From: Candidatus Thorarchaeota archaeon
GTDB lineage: Archaea > Asgardarchaeota > Thorarchaeia > Thorarchaeales > Thorarchaeaceae
DNA length: 6,322 nucleotides
NCBI GenBank assembly: GCA_016840245.1
Contig: JAEOST010000757.1
Location: 1-6,322 of the forward strand
Direction: 5' to 3'
Under the pieces are notes generated by a model, which made no database searches, was not told the DNA's origin, and worked only from the letters and a program-made list of their open reading frames with translations. Positions within the stretch are counted from its first letter, which is position 1; each line of letters begins with the position of its first letter. This document shows positions 1 through 6,292 of the stretch, piece by piece. The position numbers were made by a program, and so were the translations under genes.

Positions 1-136
1 ATAAGATGCCCTCTGAGCGGCATGTGGGTATAGTGTAAGCGGGTGAATTGGCTCAAACCTTGTCTCTAACCTTGTTTCTTCCTTAATATCACGATTCTAC
101 CAATAGTTGCAATACTCCTTGAAATGGAACAAAGCT
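1..136. other. Window-edge stretch without a recognisable gene
   Basis: All three plus-strand frames meet a stop within the first 40 bases. One frame, open from the edge to TAA at 36-38, could be the last codons of an upstream gene but carries no recognisable sequence. AACCTTGT occurs twice (55-62 and 68-75). Nothing else is seen. Confidence 0.5.
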
Positions 137-185
137 ACTAAAAAGATCAAGGAGGGTCCTCACCCAAAGAGTTACGGAACCCTCC
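137..185 (-). terminator. Probable terminator of the protease gene
   Basis: A stem of GGAGGGT (151-157) with ACCCTCC (179-185) is perfect over seven pairs and can extend by two G-C pairs past a one-base bulge. It begins 25 bases after the protease stop codon. Read on the minus strand, the hairpin is followed within a few bases by a T-run (140-144). Archaeal termination depends mainly on T-rich stretches, so the T-run may matter more than the stem. Confidence 0.5.
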
Positions 186-210
186 AATGTCTAGCATTCC
201 TAAGACGAGC

Positions 211-3200
211 TCACGTGGTCTTCTTCTTCATGAGAAAGATGATGATAATTACAACTACTGCACCACCCGCACCGACGAGGACTATAATCATCACCGACAT
301 ATCACTTGGCGGAGGAGGTGTCGGACTTGTCGTGTCCGTTGTCGTTTCAGTCGTAGGAGTGGTAGATTGCGTAGTCACAGTGACTATTACTGAATCTGAA
401 ACTGTATTGCCTCCGGTATCAGTCACTACCAGGGTGTAGTTGTACTCACCTGGTAGAAGTCCATCAACTGGCACCATAATTGATTCCAGAGGAAGACTCC
501 AAACAAAAGAACCTACTGACACACCATCTCTAAGAATCTCATAATTCGATGGATGCAGGTCGTCAGGGTTCCAGGTTATGGTGTTACCAATATCACCTTC
601 AGTATATTCAATGTCTAATGGACTATCGATTGTTGGAGCAATTCCATCAACGACTGTTACAAGAACTGTATCGATTGCAGTATTACCACCAATGTCTGTC
701 ACCGCAAGAGTGTAATTGTGCTCACCCAGGCCGTGGCCATCGACTGAAACATTGATGGTTTCAGCACTGATGTTCCAAGCTCCAGACTTGATTGGACTTC
801 CTTCAAGATAGATGACATAACTCACTGGATGGAGATCTGAGGGATCCCAGGTTATTGCATAACCTGTCTCGAACTCATCATATAGAATATCGAGAGGTGT
901 GTCTATAGTCGGAGTAGTTCCATCATTCACATGAACATACACTGTATCGGTTGCTGTTTTGCCACCGACATCTGTAACGACAATGGTGTAATTGTATGAA
1001 CCCAGTCCATGTCCATCAACCGAGATTGTGATGGTCTCAACACTACTGTTCCATATACCTGACTTGACAGGACTCCCCTCAAGGTAGATGACATAACTCA
1101 CTGGATGCATGTCTGAGGGATCCCAGATTATCGAATATCCAGTGGCAAACTCGTCATATTGAACATCAACAGGTGTATCAATATTCGGATCAGTGCCATC
1201 AGTAACGATTATGAACACTGTGTCAACTGCAGTATTGCCTCCAACATCGGTTACCGCAATCGTGTAGTTATAGGTTCCAAGCCCATGTCCATCGACCGAT
1301 ATCGTGATGCTTTCTGAGCTGGAGTTCCAGGTTCCTGACCTCACCGGAGTCCCATCCAAGTAGATGATGTAACTCTGCGGGTGAAGATCGTCGGGAGACC
1401 ATGTTATGGAGTGCCCTATGGATAACTCATCATAAGGTACGTCTGATGGTGAGTCAATTGTTGGTGGGATTATATCAATCAATACAAGAGTTCCACAATA
1501 GTCCTCGATTCGGCTGCCATCTTGATCAGTCACAACTACATAGACCTCATAGGATCCTGGGTACAGACCTGTCGTGTTAATCTGAACTGTATCAGCACCT
1601 GATGAAATTGTAACGGTATAGTTGAACCAGTTGTTCATGGAATCTTTTAGGCAAACTTCCACAGTAAGACCAGACCAGCCATCTTCGACATCATCAGATG
1701 TTATGTCCACCTCCAGATCGTCACCAGCAGCTACTTCTGTTGACACCAAACTCCCTGAAACGGTTGGATTGTTGTTTAAAACAAGTAGGCTATCTTGAAG
1801 CTCTGTCACAACACCGCCATCCTGGTCTGCTACCTCAACGTATACGTTCCATTGACCTAATTGATCTGTGGTATTGAAGAGAATAGATCTGACAAACAAA
1901 GTACCATTCCATGTCATGGTGAGATTTAGCCAGCTTAGATCCGGTCGCTGTAGACAGAGTGTCACTTGGATATTATTTCCATCGTGATAATCAGAGGCAT
2001 TTACCGCAAATTCAACAACTTCCGTCCTTAAGACTGACGTTTCGTTAAGGAATGTTGCATAGAGATTTGGAAGCTCATTCAGCACATCAACGAAAACCGT
2101 ATGGGGATTCGCAGAGAACAATGGATCATCCACTAGGAAAGTGAAATTGAAGGTCACAAGTTCAGCTACTGGTGTTGCATATAATGAAACATTCCATCTT
2201 CCTGATACAGGGTCATAGGTGAGTGGGAAAGAGCCTTCAACAGGTCCTCCGGCTTCACTATACTCAATAATTACAGAAAGATCATGGTAGGACTGGTCAT
2301 CTGTGACAAGAACGGAGAGCATGAAGCTTTGGCCTCTGACTATCTCAGTTGAATGATAATCAGCCACAGGCACATCATCTACCGTTACCTCTGAGATTAT
2401 TGGTCCCACATCAGGCGATTCCCTGACAACAGCCTCGAATGCATCAATCTTTCCATAGCCCCAATCGAAATCTGGAACAGAACCAGTGAACGAAACTACG
2501 TCTGAACTTTCCAACAAGTCGCTCCTTAGGGATGAAGAGCTAAACGGCATCCCAGATGGATGACATTGAATCGCAAGAGCTAGAACTCCTGCTACGTGCG
2601 GACAGGCCATAGAAGTTCCATACTTAAGCTCATGACCACCAGGGTAGCCACCAGCATTAATAGAGGATGCAGACATGATTTGTTCACCTGGGGCAGAGAT
2701 TTCTGGTTTGAGTAGATAGTCTATCCTTGGTCCTCTAGAACTAAACACACTTTTGTCATACATAGTACTACTTGGCCCACCCAGTTTGGTGACGTAGGAA
2801 GCAACAGCGATTACTGTGTCTGCTGTCGCCGGAGAACTTACAGTGAAGTAGGAAGTAACGTAGTCAAACATCCTGTTACTACCATCTGGATAGATGTAGG
2901 TATGAGTTTCCTCACTTGTAACGGCTGCATTATTAAGATAGAGATTCCATACTCCGGCTTCTACATCGGTTCTAGGGGACTGGTAAGTGATATGAATATT
3001 GATGTAGGCTGTGTCTCTAGAGGATGTGTATCTGTATGCAGTCACAATGTTGTCCTCGACATTCACTGCCGAGCCGTCCAAAGGAATGGAAAAGATTGGG
3101 CTTGGAACAATGATGTATGGCGCTTGCATTCTGAGTGTAAGAGGATTTGAGGAAGTTCTCCAAAGGACTGTCAAATAGACATCAGTCTGGCCTGCACTTA

Positions 3201-4482
3201 TGACCTCGAATCTAGTGCTCTCCTCGGTAGAAGCAGGAAGTGTGCGCCAAGAATGAATCTGGTCATTAGCTGAGTTCCCAGCTGACACTACGCACGGGAC
3301 TCCTTGGTCATATGCCCAGTCAAAAGTTTGTTCAAAGTTGGATGAACCATCAAGTGGTCTATTGATATACCCGCCTCCTGAAAAGGAAATCACATCCGCT
3401 CCCTCATTTACAGCCCAAACAACAGCATCCATTATGTCGAGGGAGGACCATGATGTCTTGATAAATATCAGTTCTGCATCTGGGGCGACACCAGTATATG
3501 TCCGATAACCCAACTGTCCCCCCACAACTATTCCAGCTACATGTGTACCGTGCCCATCAGTATCTACTTGTGTGTTTATAGAGGGATTGGTAATGTTCAC
3601 GCCTCGAACGTAGAAATCACCGGTTGTCTGGTCCCAGATCTTGGATATCTTGCAAGTATCGAGTCTGACGCAAATTTCTCCAGCTTCCAAGACTCCATTA
3701 TTGTTGATGTCATCAGCTACGTACATATAATCAATCCCATATTCATAGCCTGCATTTCCATTTGTGTCACTAATTATCCAATCATATTCAGGATCTAATC
3801 CTGTGCTGCCCCCGTCACCAATAACGTCGTAGTACCATGCCTTCTCACCAACATCGTATATGGAATCATTATCAAGGTCAACATAGTAACCACCCACTGC
3901 GTCATACCTGTAGTAATACTCACCTCCATCTGGGAAGTAGAAATCCGGGTGTTGGTAGTCAATACCCGTATCTATAATCGCAACTGTGACTCCTTTTCCT
4001 GTAATGTTTTGTGACTCAAGAATAGGATCTCTTAGTGCGTAGGCCAAATCCGCTGAGATATTCCCGATGCTCTGGTCAAGGTGGATTTCATTTAGATTAG
4101 AGTCACCATTCAACTGCGCCACATAACCAGCATTGATAATCGCATCAAGCGCTGACTGACTTGTGACTTCCGCGATGTAGATGCAACCAGCATGAGTCAC
4201 TTTATCGCCACGCCTTCGGAAAATGACGCCCTGACTCTCAAGCTGCACGATTTCTGCAGTACTCAGCTCGTGGGTAGTTCTCAATGATACTTGTTGAGCC
4301 AAACCAGAATCAGCTAGAGCCATTGCAACAGACGGATCTAATACCGTTTGCACAGTGTTCTGTGTCGTTTCTGATTCGAGTGTGTTGTCAAAATATGAGG
4401 TTACATCTCCTGTCTGGGATGTTAGAAGAAATAGCATTGTAATTGCTATCAGAAGTAGACTCAGTTTTCTTTCTTTTCCCAT
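211..4482 (-). CDS. Membrane-anchored, secreted subtilisin-like serine protease (peptidase family S8) with Ig-like repeat stalk
   Basis: This gene encodes a 1423-residue extracellular endopeptidase held to the cell membrane. Residues 1-27 form a signal peptide (basic GKERK, then a Leu/Ile-rich core). Residues 30-150 resemble an S8 propeptide. The S8 domain runs to about 685: Asp171 in IIDTGID, His311 in DGHGTHVAGI, oxyanion Asn403 in SAGNS, Ser624 in GTSMACPHVAG, so the full catalytic set is intact. Two insertions enlarge the domain: residues 182-306, acidic with EF-hand-like loops, and about 415-550, a beta-rich segment. Three diverged Ig/cadherin-like domains follow (about 693-803, 804-904, 905-1006), then four 92-residue repeats from 1007 to 1369, a Thr/Pro linker (1370-1392), a membrane helix (about 1397-1418) and the tail KKKTT. 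The ATG at 4482 is chosen because the signal peptide follows it directly. A weak ribosome site, GGTGG, lies five bases upstream. Substrate is unknown. The family call is secure, and the Ig-like labels rest on pattern only. Confidence 0.96.
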   Translation of the reverse strand: MGKERKLSLLLIAITMLFLLTSQTGDVTSYFDNTLESETTQNTVQTVLDPSVAMALADSGLAQQVSLRTTHELSTAEIVQLESQGVIFRRRGDKVTHAGCIYIAEVTSQSALDAIINAGYVAQLNGDSNLNEIHLDQSIGNISADLAYALRDPILESQNITGKGVTVAIIDTGIDYQHPDFYFPDGGEYYYRYDAVGGYYVDLDNDSIYDVGEKAWYYDVIGDGGSTGLDPEYDWIISDTNGNAGYEYGIDYMYVADDINNNGVLEAGEICVRLDTCKISKIWDQTTGDFYVRGVNITNPSINTQVDTDGHGTHVAGIVVGGQLGYRTYTGVAPDAELIFIKTSWSSLDIMDAVVWAVNEGADVISFSGGGYINRPLDGSSNFEQTFDWAYDQGVPCVVSAGNSANDQIHSWRTLPASTEESTRFEVISAGQTDVYLTVLWRTSSNPLTLRMQAPYIIVPSPIFSIPLDGSAVNVEDNIVTAYRYTSSRDTAYINIHITYQSPRTDVEAGVWNLYLNNAAVTSEETHTYIYPDGSNRMFDYVTSYFTVSSPATADTVIAVASYVTKLGGPSSTMYDKSVFSSRGPRIDYLLKPEISAPGEQIMSASSINAGGYPGGHELKYGTSMACPHVAGVLALAIQCHPSGMPFSSSSLRSDLLESSDVVSFTGSVPDFDWGYGKIDAFEAVVRESPDVGPIISEVTVDDVPVADYHSTEIVRGQSFMLSVLVTDDQSYHDLSVIIEYSEAGGPVEGSFPLTYDPVSGRWNVSLYATPVAELVTFNFTFLVDDPLFSANPHTVFVDVLNELPNLYATFLNETSVLRTEVVEFAVNASDYHDGNNIQVTLCLQRPDLSWLNLTMTWNGTLFVRSILFNTTDQLGQWNVYVEVADQDGGVVTELQDSLLVLNNNPTVSGSLVSTEVAAGDDLEVDITSDDVEDGWSGLTVEVCLKDSMNNWFNYTVTISSGADTVQINTTGLYPGSYEVYVVVTDQDGSRIEDYCGTLVLIDIIPPTIDSPSDVPYDELSIGHSITWSPDDLHPQSYIIYLDGTPVRSGTWNSSSESITISVDGHGLGTYNYTIAVTDVGGNTAVDTVFIIVTDGTDPNIDTPVDVQYDEFATGYSIIWDPSDMHPVSYVIYLEGSPVKSGIWNSSVETITISVDGHGLGSYNYTIVVTDVGGKTATDTVYVHVNDGTTPTIDTPLDILYDEFETGYAITWDPSDLHPVSYVIYLEGSPIKSGAWNISAETINVSVDGHGLGEHNYTLAVTDIGGNTAIDTVLVTVVDGIAPTIDSPLDIEYTEGDIGNTITWNPDDLHPSNYEILRDGVSVGSFVWSLPLESIMVPVDGLLPGEYNYTLVVTDTGGNTVSDSVIVTVTTQSTTPTTETTTDTTSPTPPPPSDMSVMIIVLVGAGGAVVVIIIIFLMKKKTT
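376..1464 (-). repeat. Four tandem 92-codon Ig-like repeats inside the protease gene
   Basis: The repeats start at residues 1007, 1099, 1191 and 1283, each at a Pro-x-Ile-Asp motif, an exact period of 276 bases. Their spans are 1189-1464, 913-1188, 637-912 and 376-636. Each carries Trp-x-Pro-x-Asp, a Tyr-x-Ile-Tyr-Leu-x-Gly strand, Val-Asp-Gly, Asn-Tyr-Thr and Val-Thr-Asp...Gly-Gly-Asn/Lys-Thr...Asp-Thr/Ser-Val. Repeats two and three are about 70 percent identical by eye and share long identical base stretches, for example around 796-850 and 1080-1125, so they duplicated most recently. The fourth is the most diverged. The fold is inferred to be a beta-sandwich acting as a stalk that holds the protease away from the membrane. 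Confidence 0.9.
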
Positions 4483-4487
4483 TTATG

Positions 4488-4492
4488 CCACC
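4488..4492 (-). promoter_or_regulatory. Weak ribosome binding site of the protease gene
   Basis: On the minus strand GGTGG ends five bases before the ATG. It matches only four bases (GGTG) of the archaeal AGGAGGTGATC complement to 16S rRNA, so translation may start inefficiently or on a short leader. Confidence 0.35.
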
Positions 4493-4539
4493 AACCACGA
4501 TGCCAAATATCAGCGTACTACTATACTTAAGACTTGGGT

Positions 4540-4553
4540 GGATATATTTAATG
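4540..4553 (-). promoter_or_regulatory. TATA-like promoter element of the protease gene
   Basis: On the minus strand the sequence reads CATTAAATATATCC, the best TATA-like match upstream of the protease. Archaeal transcription usually starts about 25 bases downstream, which would put the start near 4520 and leave a leader of about 38 bases. No convincing purine-rich BRE element precedes it. A second, poorer candidate (TTAAGTATAG) lies at about 4520-4530. Confidence 0.35.
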
Positions 4554-4603
4554 AACTACTGAATGCTTTCTCACGCCGACAATAGAGCAGCGATAATGAG
4601 CTC

Positions 4604-4764
4604 TCACCGTTGTGACGGGTGCTTAACAGCTTTGGCCAGCCTGATTGGATGATAGAAAGAAATCACGCGACACAAAGATTGTCAATCATGTTCAAATTCT
4701 TCTTCCTTAGGGACTTCACCGAGGTGACGTGTCTTTTCAACTAGAGCTAGTGTCACCGGGGTGA
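4604..4764. promoter_or_regulatory. Three copies of a TCACC-NN-GGTGA palindrome (candidate operator sites)
   Basis: Perfect copies lie at 4716-4727 (centre GA) and 4753-4764 (centre GG). A third at 4604-4615 reads TCACCGTTGTGA, one mismatch from the consensus. Centres are 112 and 37 bases apart. Twelve-base dyads with a two-base centre are typical of sites for dimeric helix-turn-helix regulators. They lie upstream of the protease TATA-like element and well upstream of the divergent gene, so they could control one or both. The bound protein is unknown. The motif also contains GGTGA, which resembles a Shine-Dalgarno core, so local sequence bias is an alternative. Confidence 0.4.
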
Positions 4765-5030
4765 TATGACGGCGAAAGTTAGTAGCTGTGAACGATTAGA
4801 ATCCGTGAGCGGCTGGCTGACGAACAAATGACTCCGAACACAACTGAGAATGCTATCTCACAACAGCTAATCTATGTTTCGTGTCATCGTCGTTACTAGT
4901 GTCTTTTTCTTGCTCTCACTCTTCCTCAACTGATTCTCCTGCCAGATTCATCATCATAGTGAGAATAGCCGCTCTTATCGTCTTTTCTTTCATTTGTGAT
5001 TAGTGCTCATTGTGCAATCTAAAGTCACAC

Positions 5031-5050
5031 CGAAGAAAATGTACATAGAG
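5031..5050 (+). promoter_or_regulatory. Possible promoter of the 219-residue surface protein gene
   Basis: CGAAGAAAATGTACATAGAG combines a purine-rich stretch like an archaeal BRE with an imperfect AT-rich element, about 50 bases before the ATG. The TATA match is poor, so this is tentative. Confidence 0.2.
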
Positions 5051-5086
5051 ACATGACATAAGTAGCAATTCCGCGCGTCTGCGCAT

Positions 5087-5092
5087 GAGGTG
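5087..5092 (+). promoter_or_regulatory. Strong ribosome binding site of the 219-residue protein gene
   Basis: GAGGTG ends five bases before the ATG at 5098 and matches the archaeal 16S rRNA 3' end well. This fixes the start codon. An ATG at 5085 overlaps the site but is out of frame. Confidence 0.75.
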
Positions 5093-5097
5093 CTCAG

Positions 5098-5757
5098 ATG
5101 GGGAAAACGACTGCTGTCGTACTCGTTGTTTTACTTGCAATATGTCTGATACAAAACACATCTGCTCAATCTTTCATAATAGAGACCATGGTAGAAAGTA
5201 CATCAAGTCTATCACTTGAATTGCTCTCAGAACCAAGTGTGTTTGGGAAAGAAACATGGCTCAATTGGACATTACAAATGACTGTTCTTGAATGGAATCC
5301 AGAATGGAATACGAGTCAGAGTTGGGACCACCCATCGCTCAATGTATTGGTGCGGTCGAGCGCCGTCAATTTCACAGAATACAATAATGTTTCCTTTGGG
5401 CTGAACCTGACGGATAGCTGGATACATATGAGTGTGAAGTTCATTCATTATCTTCATGTCTTCACATCATACGACATGGGTAATTTGACAGGTGTCGTAA
5501 GACAGACCTATTTTGTGAGTGTGAAGTTTGCAGAAGATATGCCAACAACATCATACACATTAGAGATCAGCATCTATGATCCGAAGGAAACAAGTACAAC
5601 AACTACCTCCACACCAACAACGACCTCACCGACCACACCTACGACTCCAACAACCACCACACCAGAACAGCCTTCTAACTTGTATTTCCTTCCTATTATT
5701 ATAGGGTCAGTTCTCATTGTATTCATTGTTGTTCTGATAATTAGAATTAGAAGATAG
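5098..5757 (+). CDS. Membrane-anchored surface protein of unknown function with Thr-rich stalk
   Basis: This gene encodes a 219-residue protein I do not recognise. Residues 1-23 are a signal peptide with a long Val/Leu core and a likely cut after Thr-Ser-Ala (23). Residues 26-162 form one extracellular domain of alternating hydrophobic strands, probably a beta-sandwich. It is rich in Trp (54, 57, 66, 70, 76, 108), has no Cys, and contains six N-x-S/T sequons (Asn 56, 71, 91, 97, 103, 129), so it is likely glycosylated. Residues 165-189 are almost entirely Thr, Pro and Ser, forming a stiff stalk. A membrane helix follows (about 196-215), with the basic end RIRR inside the cell. The start is set by a strong ribosome site. 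The gene is divergent from the protease and shares its anchor design. A receptor, adhesin or minor surface-layer component are all possible. The topology is well supported but the function is not. Confidence 0.88.
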   Translation: MGKTTAVVLVVLLAICLIQNTSAQSFIIETMVESTSSLSLELLSEPSVFGKETWLNWTLQMTVLEWNPEWNTSQSWDHPSLNVLVRSSAVNFTEYNNVSFGLNLTDSWIHMSVKFIHYLHVFTSYDMGNLTGVVRQTYFVSVKFAEDMPTTSYTLEISIYDPKETSTTTTSTPTTTSPTTPTTPTTTTPEQPSNLYFLPIIIGSVLIVFIVVLIIRIRR

Positions 5758-5771
5758 TATTCCCGTCATAT

Positions 5772-5812
5772 GGCCCCTATTCGGGCCGCTCCGAATTGTA
5801 TCCTCTCGGAGC
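5772..5812 (+). terminator. Two adjacent hairpins after the 219-residue protein gene, probable terminator
   Basis: The first stem pairs GGCCC (5772-5776) with GGGCC (5783-5787). The second begins at the next base and pairs GCTCCGA (5788-5794) with TCGGAGC (5806-5812), perfect over seven pairs. They start 14 bases after the stop codon. No T-run follows directly, only moderately T-rich sequence at 5829-5856, so RNA processing or 3' end protection is an alternative to termination. Confidence 0.45.
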
Positions 5813-6119
5813 TTCTGGACGTCCCGGATTTCTTAGATATTCATCTTAGGTTGTCTTGAGTAAAAAAGAGAAGGGTGGTGAGGAAAAAGTTACCCCCCTT
5901 GAAGTGATGCCGGAGCATCGTCGTGATGCCTAACTCTAGAACACTAACATTACCACGCAATCGCTATTGTCAATTGAGGTTGGATAGAGTGGGTGGCGTA
6001 GGCAAAGAAAACACCACCCGTGCTGAACAGAAAACTAGCGACACTCCGCTTTGTCGTGGTGTATGAGTTCAACGTGTATAGTACCACTTGATTCCTATTG
6101 TTTGTTGAGGTAGACGATT
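5813..6119. other. Non-coding stretch with several short inverted repeats, possible structured RNA
   Basis: No open frame of note lies here. Short stems recur: AAGGGTGG (5871) with CCCCCCTT (5893) with one mismatch; GATGC-CGGA-GCATC (5906-5919); GGGTGG (5991-5996) with CCACCC (6014-6019); CGACA (6039-6043) with TGTCG (6052-6056); GTGGT (6056-6060) with ACCAC (6083-6087). Each is short enough to occur by chance, but together they suggest a structured transcript or long 3' region. No known RNA family was recognised. Confidence 0.3.
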
Positions 6120-6250
6120 CAACATACTTAGTTAGTTCGTTAGTAAAACACCTAAGGAAGTTTTCTACATTATTTAGTTAAATAAACTTTAGTAGAAATA
6201 ATACTAAACAATAATGTTTTTTCGTTATATAATTTGTTACTAACTCGTAA
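6120..6250. other. Very AT-rich stretch with nested inverted repeats and repeated TTAGT motifs
   Basis: Two perfect seven-base inverted repeats lie side by side: TTATTTA-GT-TAAATAA (6170-6185) and TTTAGTA...TACTAAA (6188-6208). TTAGT occurs at 6128, 6132, 6140, 6174 and 6189, and its complement ACTAA at 6203 and 6239. The region is markedly more AT-rich than the rest of the window, which fits a regulatory region, a DNA unwinding site or matrix for nucleoid proteins. No replication-initiator box was recognised. Confidence 0.4.
6225..6232. promoter_or_regulatory. Palindromic TATA box, direction uncertain
   Basis: TTATATAA is a perfect palindrome and the strongest archaeal TATA-box match in the window. 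Read on the minus strand it is preceded by ACAAAT, which fits a BRE pattern and would drive transcription into the stretch below 6200. Read on the plus strand it would start a transcript near 6255 that leaves the window, but the bases before it are a poor BRE. Confidence 0.4.
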
Positions 6251-6292
6251 TGTATTCCTACGACGTTCACGAACCCTTATGAGCCAAATGTG

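Larger units (their letters stand above)
4483..5097. other. Divergent intergenic region, 615 bases, no supportable gene
   Basis: This stretch separates the two divergent genes and contains both promoters. Apart from the TATA-like element and the palindromes, I see pyrimidine-rich stretches on the plus strand at about 4898-4930 and 4979-4992. The open frames on the plus strand are only 20-30 codons long and lack ribosome sites, for example 4649-4744 with 31 codons. No tRNA or rRNA pattern was recognised. It is long for an archaeal intergenic region, so a small RNA or decayed gene cannot be excluded. Confidence 0.6.

Noticed and set aside
24..60. tRNA-like D-arm pattern (TAGTGTAAGCGGGTGAATTGG)
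   Set aside because: No matching T-arm (GGTTCGAATCC type) or acceptor stem occurs at the right distance downstream.
107..439. Plus-strand open frame of 110 codons
   Set aside because: It lies opposite the stalk and membrane helix of the protease and runs through its probable terminator. The product is a low-complexity mirror of the Thr/Pro and Val/Ile codons and starts at TTG without a ribosome site.
376..1464. CRISPR array or mobile-element repeats
   Set aside because: The repeats are 276 bases, in frame and translated as protein domains. No transposase, integrase or terminal repeats were found.
2902..3798. Plus-strand open frames at 2902-3150 and 3541-3798
   Set aside because: Both are antisense to the intact S8 catalytic domain, show no recognisable motif and lack ribosome sites.
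4355..4585. Plus-strand open frame of 76 codons covering the protease start and promoter
   Set aside because: It is antisense to the signal-peptide region and continues into the protease promoter. The composition gives no sign of a real protein.
4649..4744. 31-codon plus-strand frame in the intergenic region
   Set aside because: It has no ribosome site, its Phe-rich product has no recognisable feature, and it overlaps a palindrome.
5272..5457. Minus-strand open frame of 61 codons
   Set aside because: It lies inside the 219-residue protein gene, antisense, and has no motif or upstream signal.
5920..6025. C/D box guide RNA
   Set aside because: TGATG and CTGA motifs occur, but their spacing of nearly 100 bases and the missing internal boxes do not fit archaeal C/D RNAs.
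6120..6250. Replication origin
   Set aside because: AT-richness and inverted repeats fit, but no origin-recognition box or initiator gene (cdc6/orc1) is visible.
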